In this document: positions 9,901 through 21,420 of the stretch, one piece after another | How the letters are laid out: every line of letters starts with the position of its first letter | Numbering within the stretch: position 1 is the stretch's first letter | DNA from: Isoetes taiwanensis | Taxonomy: Eukaryota > Streptophyta > Lycopodiopsida > Isoetales > Isoetaceae | Assembly (NCBI GenBank): GCA_021234155.1 | Contig: JAJEKV010000039.1 | Location: 8,693,077-8,757,076, forward strand | Direction of reading: 5' to 3' | Length of the DNA stretch: 64,000 nt | Program-made: the position numbers and the translations under genes | Notes under the pieces: model-generated | The model's input: only the letters and a program-made list of their open reading frames with translations | The model's database searches: none | What the model was told of the DNA's origin: nothing

Positions 9901-12100
9901 TGGCATGTCTAGTCAACCATAAATCACTAACATTCTCTTCCAAACTTGGAAGAACAGTCTTTTCCAAACCTGGAAGCATCACAAGGGTCGATGTGAACTA
10001 TGTATATAGCCAACCTAATGTGGTGCCTATAGTAGCTAGCTCGAATGTATAGGTATGATTTGGTATCATGTGTAATACACTAGTTGTTTGTTTCCCACAA
10101 CTATATTAGACTGTAAAGATAAAAAATGGCAAGTGTGGAGATGGTTTCTAAATCAATTCCACGAGTTTGCCCATGTTCGATTTGTTGTAGCCGTGCAGGA
10201 CTGCTACGGGTATTCATACACCGGGCATCAATTGGCTCATTTACCCACCAGAAAGCAAATACTTACGTTGCAAATATTCTCTTAAATAACCCACCATATG
10301 TTCATTCTCCATAAAATTCGTACAGAGAACTTTCGAGAGGCCTTGTTCTAGAATGTATTCAATAATCCTGCATTGCTATACACAGAACCTTCTAGTAGTC
10401 TTGAGTGGAAGTTAAGAATGCGAATGCTCTCCTTCTCCCAATAGGATTACATGTTCCATAGGAATGTTTGTGGGAAACAACTATATTAGGGTAGGTCCGC
10501 ATGGGCCACTTTACCTGTGGCCCAAGCCACATTTTTTGGGGACAAAATCATTGTCGTTCACACGTTGAAGCCCAATTTGACCGACAGCCTGCTAGTTCAC
10601 GAAACGAAGGAACCTGAAATAGCCCCTTCTCCCTTTGAAAACTACTAACGTACCCTTAGATTTGTGAAAACTACTAACGTACCCTTAGATTAGTAAATTT
10701 ATGACAATTCAAGTTTCAATAGGCATCCCATAACCCGATTGGGTTCCGTGGACGTTAAAAATTTTTCCTTCCTTCCTTCCTTCCTTCAATTAATTGAACC
10801 TAGGATTTGAAACCGTATATTTCGAGTTCCCATGCCCTAAGGTAGATGTGTACTATTGCACATTACTTGTTTGGATTGGTAGTTTTCTATTTGTTGTTGA
10901 TGGACCTCTAGATTGCATATATTTTATCATTTTTTTTTTGGTATCCACGTGGATACTTCCTATTATTCTTGACCCAACGCCCTTGGAAGTGTCACAATGG
11001 TCCTCGTGTGTTTATATTTGTTAAAAGTCAGGAGACATTTCGCTCTTAGCTTTATACTTGAGTTGAGCTGTATCTTCGAACCCTGCTTAATTCTTGTCGA
11101 CATGAGCATGAGCTGCCAATTGCCAGGATTGAGAACGCACCTAATTCTAGACGTATGATCTTGATGTACCATTCTTGATGGGAGCAAAATGAAGCAGTGG
11201 GAAAGATTTGGCAAAGGGTCAATCCATTGTGCACATTTCCAGTAGAAACAATCCGACCTTCTAGATGCTGGAAGCTTTTGGATGCCAAGAACAAACAAAT
11301 ACCTCTGCGGGAGTTTTCTGCGGCAGATAAGAGATTGTGCCAGAGTACAGAGCGCCAAATAACTCTGCCAGAATTTCCTATGGCAAATCATAGCATCTTC
11401 CTTTGATCCGACCCCATATTTTCAATGGAGCTAATGGGATTGCTTGCATCTACAACACATTCAGCAATGTTCTGTCGATTGACAACTGGCCCTCTTGCTA
11501 TTTCTCATGACCTCTGTTTATACACGAACTTTTTCCCTTTTCCAACTGTCGCGATGTCAGGATGATCTTCCTTTGGAACAGCTAAGATGGAGCTTCAGCC
11601 AAATGCCATCACTATGGACCTCCTAATTAGCAAGTCGAACCAGATTCTTCAGCTTGCTCGACCAGATGATTGTTGCGCTTCCAGTGTTCCAAAAAGAGGT
11701 CTTTGGACAAATTAATTGATAACGATCCTTGCTTCTTAATTCACTCTTCATATTTGAATAACTTAAAAACTTAAAGAACAGAAGACTACAGCAGATGTTC
11801 CGAGTCTTAAAGGTTGTTACATGAGCTTTTCTTCAAGCGGCACACGTTTTATAGTGCCCCATCTTGGGAAGGGTTAATGAATGCAGTAGATACTGCCCAT
11901 CGCCATATCACCTCCACATGGGAAGATATCGCTCATATCCCTCTGCTGCAACACAATTAGATAAATGCATTTGATGTCGCTTCCCCAATTCGGTGATGGC
12001 GGTGTAGAAAACAGATGGACCTCGAACTTCCCTTATGATGCTTTGATAGCTACATACGTGGCACACTCCGCTGCATTTATATTGCGGCGCAGAACCAAGG

Positions 12101-12103
<3 letters not shown>
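9901..12103. other. no gene recognised; short repeats
   Basis: The stretch holds an 18-bp block near 10090 that reappears, partly inverted, at 10467-10489. It also has a 26-bp direct repeat (10637-10690) and a (CCTT)n tract at 10766-10787. Open frames at 10794-11406 lack recognisable motifs. It ends in a 29-nt poly(A), so part of it may be an old retroposon. Confidence 0.4.

Positions 12104-12132
<29 letters not shown>
12104..12132 (+). repeat. poly(A) tract of 29 nt
   Basis: An uninterrupted run of A. It may be the tail of a plus-strand retroposon occupying part of 11.0-12.1 kb. I could not find a matching target duplication for the flank TTTGAAACAC. Confidence 0.6.
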
Positions 12133-12137
<5 letters not shown>

Positions 12138-13497
12138 AACACAATTACATTTATGATAAACGTGCATCTCTTCAACGGCCGAGATGGCCAAGTTGAATGG
12201 CCTGGATTTCGATCCAGGTCCTCTCATCCTATTGGTCGATGTTCCCGCCTTTTCCACTGGCTTCATTTTGGACTTAGCTCTCAGTTTGCTATCTCTTCCG
12301 GTCCGGCTATGGTACTCAGTTTTTCTTTCTCAGTTCTGGTCTAGCTTTTTGCATTCATTTTGCTTTCTCAGTTCTGATCCGGCTATGGCACTCAATTTTG
12401 CCTTCGTTTTGGTTCCGATCCAGCTATGGCATTCCTGCATGCCCTTTTTAGCTTATTTTTTTCCCATGTAAGGCTGACAGGCCACGGCATCTGCTTCCTT
12501 GGTGCCCGGGCGGCTACGGCTATGGAGGATTCCTCATTCTTCTACGGCTCTGCAGATCAATGCCTTGCATTCTTCGATCAGTTTGCAGACTACCGTCTCT
12601 CGTTTTCTCGTTACCTTTTCGAAGAACAGAGTATTTTTTGCCAAGTTCTGTAAGCACTGTAATTTTTTTTTTCTTTTTTCTTTTTTAGCTTTCGTGCATT
12701 TAGCTTGAGATTTTTCTTAAAATCCGGCAGTCGCACTTACGTTTCCAGGTTTTGATGTCGAGTTTTATATGTAACAGCATGAGCAGGACGTTACTGAAGC
12801 AAGACAATAGGTTATGGCTCATATCCGGCCTTGAAATAGATGCTTCTCTGCTACAAGTTTTCGAGTTGTTATGGTGTCGATCTGCACCTACTGGTTGAGT
12901 TTCATTTCTCTGTAAGAAGATGATGCTGGCTATTCATGTCATCGGCTTGTTCTCAAGCATGCTCTACTTGCGAAGAATATATGCCCTGAACATATGATTT
13001 AAACAGCAAATTGTTGTAAAATCATTGTAGATGAATGCCTTGAAGGTGTATGATCCTCATTGCATGTAGAGGAATAAGCTTGTAAAGGATATGGTGAGAT
13101 GATGCTGATGCTAAGGCTGGTAGCTGGTGCTAATGCTTGATTACTAGAATGGAGCTAATCCAAGAGCTCTAGGAAATCCCTTGTAAAAATTCTCCTTAAT
13201 TTGGTTGTAAAACGAACTCTGCCTTTCAGTTACTATAAAAATGTAAATCTGTGGAAATGTAAATCTGTGTTTCAAGGCAAATTTGAGTTCTCGAAATTAT
13301 GAAACAATGAGCTTGCTCCGTTGGATATTGTGGTGTCTTTTTCCCTGTATAATTTTTTATAAGTGTAAATTAAAATTATCAATAGCAAAAAAACAAAGGT
13401 TATTTGTGTGTCATATTTATAGTTTTTGTATTTAAAAGTATGCTACATGGCAGCATTTTATTAGTTAAGAAGGCATATTAGAAATTTACCTTGCTTT
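12133..13497. other. no gene recognised; resembles 38.59-40.26 kb
   Basis: The start (12171-12240) shares an AACGGCC...GATC..AAGTCCT...ATTGGT pattern with 38594-38690. Both are followed by T/C-rich sequence with repeated GGCTATGGCA phrases and then by AT-rich DNA. They may be two copies of a non-coding transcribed or promoter-bearing repeat. Frames such as 12153-12471 show no domain. Confidence 0.35.
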
Positions 13498-13617
13498 TTG
13501 TACGTGTTATAATAGTGCTTTTCACATCTCCTGATTATTGTACGTGTTATAATAGTGCTTTTCACATCTCCTGATTTTTGTACGTGTTATAATAGTGCTT
13601 TTCGTATGTCCTTATTT
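13498..13617. repeat. 40-bp tandem repeat, three units
   Basis: The core TACGTGTTATAATAGTGCTT starts at 13501, 13541 and 13581. The first two units are nearly identical; the third diverges at its end. Confidence 0.9.
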
Positions 13618-13689
13618 TAGGAAAACAATAGCTAGATTTCAATAACACATGTAGTGTTTCGTAAATAAAAAAAAGGCTATGCGTGACTT

Positions 13690-13790
13690 TTTTAATTATG
13701 CAAAAACAACACTTGAAACAATGTGTCTATATTTAGATTTTTTTTAATTATGCGAAAACAACACTTGAAACAATGTGTCTATATTTAGAA
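13690..13790. repeat. 52-bp tandem duplication
   Basis: The block AATTATGC(A/G)AAAACAACAC plus the following bases occurs at 13694 and again at 13746. The surrounding AT-rich DNA to 14480 is full of AAAACCACACGTTGAC-like phrases and resembles 40700-41070. Confidence 0.8.
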
Positions 13791-15114
13791 AAAGAACACT
13801 TGAAAACATCATTTTTTCATTTCCTACGCGTTCTTTTCTTTGTAGTCTTTTATTTCTAGTGTTGTAATTTAGTTTTTCAGGTGTAGTAAAGTTAAAAACT
13901 ACGCGTGCTATTTTAAAGATAAATAACGCATGGTTCCACAAAAAACATTGGCCTAAAGACACATTGGAAACATCATTTTTCTTTTTCTATGTGTACTAAT
14001 AGTGCTTTTTTACATGTCTTTATTTTAGAAAAACAATAGTTAGTAGCATTAAAAACAATAGCTAGATTTAAGTAACAGGTGGTACTTGGTTAAATGACAT
14101 GTAATTTTTTTAAAAAACCATCTTACTTTGACGTTGTAATTTAAGTTTACATGTGTAGTAATATCTAAACCAACGCGTGTTATTTTGATGAACAACAATG
14201 TATGGCTCGTGAAAAAAACCACAGTCAAGAAAAAACCACACGTTGACAAAATTTTGCGAAAAACAATAGTGAAAAAAAGGACACGTTGACAAAAAAAAAA
14301 GAGGTGCCAAAAAAACCACAGTGGAAATTTTCTGCCAAAAAACCACTGCCTCTTTGTGCAAATCCAGATAAACGGGTCACTTGGACTTTTGGGGCCATTT
14401 TGGTGTTGTTTTTGGCATAAAACAACACTACCGTACAAGTAAAAAACAACTGTGGACCAAAAATTGGGGTCAGTGTGTGTCCTCAGCATCATGCGTCTCC
14501 CCACCTTGGAAACCTGCATACCCTGCAATACATTTGATGCATATAATTTTACAAGACAATTACCCCAAGGTAATATTTAAGTTTAATTTTCATAACACAT
14601 CCTTGTTTAATATCATACTATGGTAAGGGGATCTTTCACCCCTTACATTATCATTTAATATTCACAAAATTTTATGTTTTCACAATTATCATTAATAGAG
14701 TTTCAAAATTCTCTAATTGAAGGTCCATTTGGTCTCCTTGCAACACAATATGAAAACACATGTGTTGCAAGTCTTTACAGTGTGACCCTCCTGCCGCTAG
14801 ACACTCCTATTGGCTTGCAGGCCCAACACTACGTTAGTACACATTTAATTATTATAAAGTTGGTTATTAAGGAACTACCCATTTAATTACAATTTATATG
14901 GATGCAAGGCTAATCTCCCGGCATAGGAAGATGATGTTTCTTCCATCGTGGCCGTGGAGACAGTGCCCTATAATGCCTAGGATGATGTCTAATGCCTACA
15001 TCTCTCATCGCCCTTGGCGTGGAGGATGGATTCCTCCCTTCCTATCAATGCATGATCTTATATGACCTCTTTATCTCTCAATTTGTCTACTTCCGTGGCG
15101 TCGGAAGTAGACTT
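13791..15114. other. AT-rich decayed DNA, no gene
   Basis: Long T- and A-runs and CCACACGTTG-type repeats run to about 14480, followed by low-complexity DNA. Minus-strand frames at 14049-14528 are Phe-rich products of T-runs and not credible proteins. Confidence 0.5.
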
Positions 15115-15658
15115 TTAATCTACCTTCCACTCACCCATCGGTTCGGTGTCGACTACTTTGGTGACGAGTCGACCCTTGCATTGCTCCATGAGTTGTGGGT
15201 ACTGCTTCTCAAGATCTATTTGTAGTGCCCACGTAGCGTCTTCCATTTCACTAGGTATTGGAGAATTAAGATCTTCTTGTCTTCTTATAGGATATGTCAA
15301 GAAGAACCTCTGGAACAATCTCAATGTGATCGTCCGTCATTTCCAGTAACTCCGGTGTCTCCAATACTTCCTCTGGATTAGGAGTGTGCCTCTTTAGGAG
15401 ACTTACGTGGAAAACTCTATGGATCTTCAAGTGTGCTGGCAGGTCCAACTTATATGATTGGTTACCTACTCTTTTGGTTATCCTGAATGGTCTAGCCCAG
15501 CATGGAGCAAGTTTCTTGCAATTGCCGATGCAGAGGTTCAGCCAAACTTTGTCCCCTAATCGCCGATGCAGAGCTTCATCTATGCTCTTCTGCCGGCTTC
15601 TTGCTGCTAAAAGATATCCTAGTACTTCCCCCACCAACTGTTGCATGTCGGCTAGCAT
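15115..15658 (-). pseudogene. chromovirus integrase C-terminus with chromodomain, truncated
   Basis: The minus-strand frame 15658-15266 reads RLGDKVWLNL, then KLAPCWARPFRITKRVGNQS, YKLDLPAHLKIHRVFHVSLL. This is the GPY/F module of chromodomain Ty3/gypsy integrases. After a frameshift near 15270-15300 the second frame continues with EMEDATWALQIDLEKQYPQL, matching the end of a chromodomain. The catalytic core, reverse transcriptase and LTRs are absent. Known: chromodomains guide integration toward modified chromatin. This is an isolated, dead fragment. Confidence 0.85.
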
Positions 15659-15659
15659 T

Positions 15660-17480
15660 TGTGAATGTCTTAAATAAGCATTACAGCCTTGGACCCCTGC
15701 ATGATCCCTGTTGGACTTCCCTTAATGCATGCAATTACATTAATTACCTTAAGGTAATATTTTCATCTTAACATTATAGTACTATTGGATATACTGCTTC
15801 CAATAGTATTATATTTAACTAACTGTTATATGATAACGTTACGACCTTTAAGATATGTCATCATACAATTATCGAGGCAATACTTATTTTGAAAAGTATT
15901 TTAATTATTTATCATATGGCTAGAGTTTATATCATGAGCGTGTGACTCTTATTCGCTACTTGGTTGGCGATGTATCAACCTTACATGTATATACTTTATA
16001 GTTGCTATACTTATGAAAAGATAAACAAATTCTTATTATATTTGTGAGGGCCCTATGAAGGTTACTTAAATGCCTTTGGAAGGAATTGCATCCTTGCGAA
16101 GGTTTAACTAAGATTTTATGTAATTATCATCTTATTTTATCTCGATACTAAGATATCTACATAAGACAAAACTATCTATGCAGTTATTATGAATTTATCA
16201 ACAAGACATTAAATCTTATGATACATGCCCTCGTGGAGTGCTATCAATGCCCTGCATAATAGTATACTTAAGATTATATAATTTATGTGGTTATAAGGGG
16301 TTCACAACCCTGAATAATTTAATTAAGAGCTAGGCTACTAGCTCATTCCTAGGTGAGAATGCAGGCAATTGATCATGGCGTAAGAAAATTATGCTTTTCC
16401 CATCATGCATTCTATCTATACTTTGATGCAAAGCCTCTCTCCACCTTAGCTGTCATACCCCCACGTCAGTCTTGCATGTTGAAGGACACATGGACATTAA
16501 GCATCTATCCATCTTACGCTCCATGTGCTTTGGCTCTATTCTAAGGGTCGACTAATTTGATGCCCCTAAGATATAGGTAGGTTCGGTCCTAAGATTGAGC
16601 CCCCACTCTCTTTATAAAGAAAATGGTCCTACACCTTTGCAATGATGCTATCTAATGCTTCCTATCCCCCCAATTGATGTTGTCATAACATCTCAGCTAT
16701 TCTATCTACCTTAAGAGGTTATATGCTAACACATTAATTTACTAGCCTTAGCTAACATATTTAATCGTCTATGATGGATGCAGCCATCATGTTTAACATA
16801 TCTATCCCTAAGCGATGAGTTACGGAATTATTTAAAACAATTCTAAACTGCAAGGTTTTATCATCATGACAATTGACTATGTGATTAATATACTTCTTAT
16901 TTTAGATGTGCCTTTCATGTACTATTCAATTTTATATTCTAGACATCCCCCTTTCTTAGTTATTTACTCTCTTGAAATATTCCTATCAATTGAATTGATG
17001 TCATCATAACAAGTTGGCCGGACTTGTTAGATTACTTTTTTTTCATTTGGTTGGATTATTCTTTGGAGGTACTAGCTTTATACATGGTCAACAATTATCC
17101 TAGTAATGATTCCTTCCTAGCGAGGTGATCAATGTTACCAAGTGGTTTTAATATGTTGGATGTCTGTTAACAATCGTGTATAATTTTAGTTATTCCTATG
17201 CATTTCCTTCCCAATCGTTGACGCTTAGCTCAACTTGGGGCAATCCTTTCACGAGAAAATCTGGAAATGCCTTCCAATCCCATATGTAGCATAATAACAG
17301 GGGGTTACTTTTAGATTTTTATACGCTTTTTCATATGGTTTTTCTATGATTTCGTTGTTGTATTTGTTGAGGTGTACTAAATAGTATTTCTAGAGTGCAC
17401 CCTTTATGGGCCGTTGATTTTCGTTGGTTGGAAAAATCCGAGGGTTGTTGTCTTTCTCTGCATGTGTTTGTGCATGAACA
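15660..17480. other. AT-rich decayed DNA, no gene
   Basis: No frame, repeat array or RNA gene is supported. Short AGGTAATATT and TTAAG-type motifs recur. This is probably the old interior of the fragment next door or unrelated debris. Confidence 0.4.
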
Positions 17481-17487
17481 CTTTGCA

Positions 17488-17626
17488 AGTGTGTGCATGT
17501 GCATGTGCACATGCATGTGCATGTGTGTGCATGTGCACATGCATGTGCATGTGTGTGCATGTGCATGTTCATATGCATGTGCAAGTGCAAGTGCATGTGC
17601 ATGTGTGCATGTGTGTGCATGTGTAC
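17488..17626. repeat. GTGCAT/GTGTGCAT microsatellite
   Basis: About 140 bp of almost strictly alternating purine and pyrimidine, made of GTGCAT, GTGTGCAT and CACATGCAT units. All six frames are therefore open with Cys/His/Met/Val peptides, which are artefacts. The sequence class can adopt left-handed DNA and is slippage-prone. Confidence 0.9.
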
Positions 17627-18556
17627 TTGCCCTCTTGGATTCTTATTGCCGGAGTGGATTTTACTACCACTTAGATGGATTTTTGCTCACACTTACAAAG
17701 GTATTTGTTTTTAATGTTTCTTGATTAGCATAATGTTTTTCTTACAAGGTATTGGTTTCGATTCTACAATGTAGTCTTTGCAAAACCCCTTTTGTTTCCT
17801 TCCTATGATTTCTTGCAGATTCAAGTTTAGGCCCTCTGTTTGCTTTCAACTCTTGGATATTTCTGGCTTCCGGATTGTTCATAGCATCCAGCCTTTAGCT
17901 TCAATCAACAAACGGATTCTTATGCACACAACAGGCGGATTATTCCACGCCCTTTTCCATGTCACGCAGATCAGTCAAACAGTGGCCACAAGAATACATT
18001 TATATTGTAGGTTTGGAACTTTAATCGAACCGTAAGGTGAATCATGCATTACCTTTAAGCTAGAGATGGAGCATCCAAAATCATATGGATTGATAAACAA
18101 TGGTGTCATTGTGAAAGAGAAATAGTTGTAGCGGAAGTAACAATATGTAGCATAATAACAGAGGGTTTTCGTTGTGTTGTAAACTTTATGACTTTCAGAA
18201 TAATGGGATCAATCTGCTCTATCTTTATGGTAACTTTTACTTATGTTCTATTTGTTTTATTGTGATCAAATTCAAAAGCTACAGGTGATGAAAGCCTCAA
18301 ATGAATTCTAGTTTTTTTCTGGTTTGAATTCTAAAATTTTTGTCACACGGGGGGGGGGGAAGGTCCCTAAGGCCCCGAAGGGGCCAAAAAAATTTTTTTG
18401 CAACACAAACCATTAACATCCAACATATAAAAATTAAATCCCCCAACACATAACAACCATTGACATTAACAACCAACACATAACTACCATTGACATTAAT
18501 TAACATAACCATTGGGTCCAACACATTTAAATTAAAATCCCCCTTAAACCCCCTTT
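17627..18556. other. no gene recognised; G-run
   Basis: A run of ten G sits at about 18350, followed by AGGCCCCGAAGGGGCC (a short hairpin). Repeated ACAACCATTGACATTAA phrases lie at 18445-18510. No coding signal. Confidence 0.4.
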
Positions 18557-18831
18557 GGTTTGGGTGCATATTCACACGGGGGGTGACGTAGGGCAGCGAG
18601 AGCCCTCATAATTGTATTTTGCACGTACGAAATCAACACCATATAGTATTCCGCTTGAAATCTTATAGTATTTTGCGAATCTTATTATACAGTATAGCAA
18701 ATTTTGTACTTGCATACCCCACAAACGAGGAACTTTATGTACGGTATAGATTAAGGAATAAGGGGTGAATATGCCTATCCAACAGCTCTCGTTGCCCGGA
18801 GTCACCCCCCGTGTGAATATGCACCCAAACC
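18557..18831. mobile_element. MITE-like element with 31-bp terminal inverted repeats
   Basis: The left end 18557-18587 (GGTTTGGGTGCATATTCACA...) is a perfect inverse of the right end 18801-18831. The repeat continues imperfectly inward through GGCAGCGAGAGC and GCTCTCGTTGCC, to about 47 bp in all. The element is 275 bp and AT-rich inside, with no ORF. I could not define a target duplication, so the superfamily is open. Confidence 0.75.
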
Positions 18832-19224
18832 CCATTATGGATGTCATCATCCATAAGCCTATCATACTCGACTATATGATCGTAGCTCCTCAATCTTGCT
18901 AGCAGCTCATTGACTCGCTGCCTTCTTGAGGGTAACGTTCTTTCGAGTTGCTCGAGACTCCGGGCTCCTCCTTAATGTAGAGGTCAACTTTCTTCATAGA
19001 GGCTTCCCATTGCTAGTGGTTTTGATGGCGTAGTTGACCACTTGAAATCTTCTATGTCGCTTCCCAAAAACATGAAGGTGGTTCCATTGAAAAACATCCT
19101 CCACGTTGAATTCTTCATCTTGGCAGCTAAAGGATGCCTCTGGATCCGATATTGTTGTGCCAATTCCATTCTTCGAGTCCTGTAGCATGTTGACAGACAA
19201 GTGTTGAGGATATTGCTCGCTTCA
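18832..19224 (-). other. decayed minus-strand coding remnant, left part
   Basis: Minus-strand frames here (for example EFNVEDVFQWNHLHVFGKRH) look retroelement-like but cannot be assigned. The TRIM at 19225 has inserted into this sequence. Confidence 0.3.
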
Positions 19225-19704
19225 TGTAATGGGCCCATGGTAGACCGCTCGAGTATTCGAACCTTGAATGTGCCTGTGGAGCGTTCCCGAGACACCGGCA
19301 TAAATGGGTAGAAGCGACTACTCATGAACGTCTAGAAGGTTTTGCCCAGTTGGTTAAGGGTATGTCGGTTAGGAATGTTATAGTTGGTATCAAAGCATGT
19401 CTTGAGTTCGAGTCTCCATGGATGCCTATATGCATGGGTAATTTGCAAAGACTTGGTAATCATTGTGACATGGTATAGCATTGGATGCTCGAGGACGAGC
19501 ATAGTTCTAGTGGGAGAGACTGTAACGGACCCATGGTAGACCACTCGAGTATTCGAACCTTGAATGGTAGACCACTTGAGTATTCGAACCTTGAATGTGC
19601 CTGTGGGGCGTTCCCGAGACACCGGCATAAATGGGTAGAAGCGACTACTCATAAACGTCTAGACGATTTTGCCCACTTGGTGCATGTCGGTTCGGAACGT
19701 TACA
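19225..19704 (+). mobile_element. TRIM: complete miniature LTR retrotransposon, 480 bp
   Basis: The 5' LTR (19225-19382, starts TGTAATGGGCC) and 3' LTR (19521-19704, starts TGTAACGGACC, ends CGTTACA) are clearly related. The 3' LTR has an extra 30-bp internal duplication (19530-19590). Two bases after the 5' LTR lies TGGTATCAAAGC (19385-19396), one mismatch from the plant initiator-tRNA-Met primer site. TAGTGGGAGAGAC (19508-19520) is a polypurine tract directly before the 3' LTR. The flanks CTTCA (19220-19224) and TTTCA (19705-19709) agree at four of five positions, as a target duplication with one mutation would. The 138-bp interior has no ORF, so the element depends on proteins from another element. 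Confidence 0.85.
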
Positions 19705-21062
19705 TTTCACGCCTTCCAATTGTCTGACATCTCTTTTCTTTGATCTGTTACAATGTGAGAGGGAAGGAATAACAAGGGAAAATATGCATGCGAGGCATAT
19801 AGCTTACACTATTATTATTACAAATACTACTAAAGCTATTAGGCCCCCTTGGTGTCTCCCCTCGAGGTGCACACGTACTCCATGGCAGTGTTATCGATAT
19901 TTCTCCTAGTGCACTGGTGTTGAAGATCTATATCCTCTTATTTGTACGTCAGCTCGTGCTTGATTAGTAGACTCTTTGATATGTTTGAGCTCTCCAATGT
20001 CTGTTGGCTGTGGCACAACCTGCTTCTGCTTCAGATGCTAACTAAATATGTGATGGTCGTTGATGCTTCGACGTTCTGGTCTACTTGGCTAGACTCATAA
20101 GGACCTGTTCTCTTCATTAGTTGCCTTTCGAATTGTCGATCCTTGGGTTCGCGAAGTTGCATGCGAGTTGTCATAGCTTGGTGAGGTTTTCTAATTGAAT
20201 CTTCGATTCTTTGACTCAGTTCTCCTAGTCACTTCTCCATCGAGTTTCCCATCTTACCTGTTTGATCTCCTTGACTCGATGGCTTAGATGTTGTCACGTT
20301 CTACGGCACTATGTTGCCTTCTAGTCTTGTGGTACTTTCTATTCGCACTTGATCATGCTCCACAATTTTGAACCTCATGTTGCATCTATAGAGCTTGTGG
20401 AAGTGGTTGATTGCTAGCACTTCTCTAGGTTCTGGTTTGTGGCCTTTGTCCCTCAATACATGTGCATCTTCCTGGCGATAGCCTCATGACTCTCCTCCGT
20501 GATTGGTTTGCTATCGGGGGCGATGTATCCTTATATCTGCATAGCTTGACTCTTGAGTTGAAGAACTTTATGCCCTAGATCTACTCTTGTCCTTGAATAG
20601 GCTGGCTATTGTCAACTCTCCCTTTTTTTTTTTTGCCGAAGGTGCTTTTGGTTACTATCCTTGTCATTAAGGTGTCGAATGCTTCTATCTTGGGCGTTGA
20701 GGTCCCTCGTGTTGGAGATATGTTTGGCTTCTTCTCTTCTAATTGTTGGTAGGAATACTTGACGAAGCCATCACCTAGTTGTTGTATGAGCATAGGCATA
20801 ACCCATCGTTGTGGCGCCTTTCTTAAGTGTATCTCCATCTGGCACGCATGTTACAAACATCACCATACAAGGCAGGATTATGGTCGTCGAGAGGTTGCCT
20901 TTTCAGTTGGCTCGTTGATGTCGGGTCGTCCCGAAGAATTCCTCGACTGTGGCCTTTCGTCCAAATTAACTAATTCCACATGCGCATGCTAGTATTACAA
21001 CCAAGTCACATTTAATTAAAGTGGGTCAAATCTCGAAATTTGGGACTCAGACTGAAAATGGG
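19705..21062 (-). other. decayed minus-strand coding remnant, right part
   Basis: Short minus-strand frames with many stops (for example 20838-20581, MLIQQLGDGFVKYSYQQLEE) continue from before the TRIM. They may be one degraded retroelement gene. No catalytic motif could be recognised. Confidence 0.3.
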
Positions 21063-21070
21063 ACTCATAC

Positions 21071-21150
21071 AATTTTTTTTTTTTTTTTTGAAATGAATGC
21101 TCGAATAGAATTTTTTCTTAATAAAGCAACAATAACATTTACAAAGAACA
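21071..21150 (-). mobile_element. 3' end of a minus-strand A-tailed retroposon
   Basis: Reading the minus strand, TTTGTAAATGTTATTGTTGC is followed by TTTATTAAG and a poly(A) of 18 (T-run at 21071-21088). This layout is typical of plant LINE 3' ends. No target duplication found; the upstream extent is unknown. Confidence 0.35.
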
Positions 21151-21154
21151 ATCC

Positions 21155-21420
21155 GAGGGAGACGGTGGAGAAAGAATGGTGGGAAGGAAGGGGAGATGGA
21201 AGGGAGGGACTGAGGGAGGGAGGCAAAGGAGCAAGGGAGAGGGAGGAGGCACAGGAGAGGTAGGAGAGGCAAGGGATAAGTTGGAAGAAGGGGAAGGGAA
21301 GGGGGGTGAAGGGAGGAGGGGGGGAGGAGGGAGGGAGGGGAGGGAGGAAGGAGGGGGTGCCGGGGAAAGAGAAGAGCAAAGGGGCAAAGGATGAGAGGGA
21401 GGGGCAAAGTGGGCAGCCTC
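21155..21420 (+). repeat. 260-bp purine-strand tract
   Basis: Almost only G and A on the plus strand, with many GGGAGG runs and the densest part at 21296-21360. It could form G-quadruplex on the plus strand or triplex DNA. Six-frame peptides here are artefacts of composition. Confidence 0.9.

Noticed and set aside
12186-12217. Box A-like TGGCCAAGTTGA and box B-like TTTCGATCCAGG, possible SINE or tRNA
   Set aside because: The boxes are only about 10 nt apart, far too close for a tRNA promoter, and no cloverleaf fits.
13498-13617. Regularly spaced repeats as a possible CRISPR-like array
   Set aside because: The units are directly tandem without unique spacers, and the genome is eukaryotic.
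14049-14528. 159-codon minus-strand Phe-rich ORF
   Set aside because: Phe and Leu come from T-runs. The same region is open in overlapping frames.
17331-17724. Cys/His/Met-rich overlapping ORFs on both strands
   Set aside because: They are translations of the GTGCAT microsatellite in all frames.
19343-19415. GCCCAGTTGGTTAAGG and GAGTTCGAGTCTC as a SINE promoter
   Set aside because: The positions fall in the 5' LTR end and just after the primer site of the TRIM, which explains the whole segment better.
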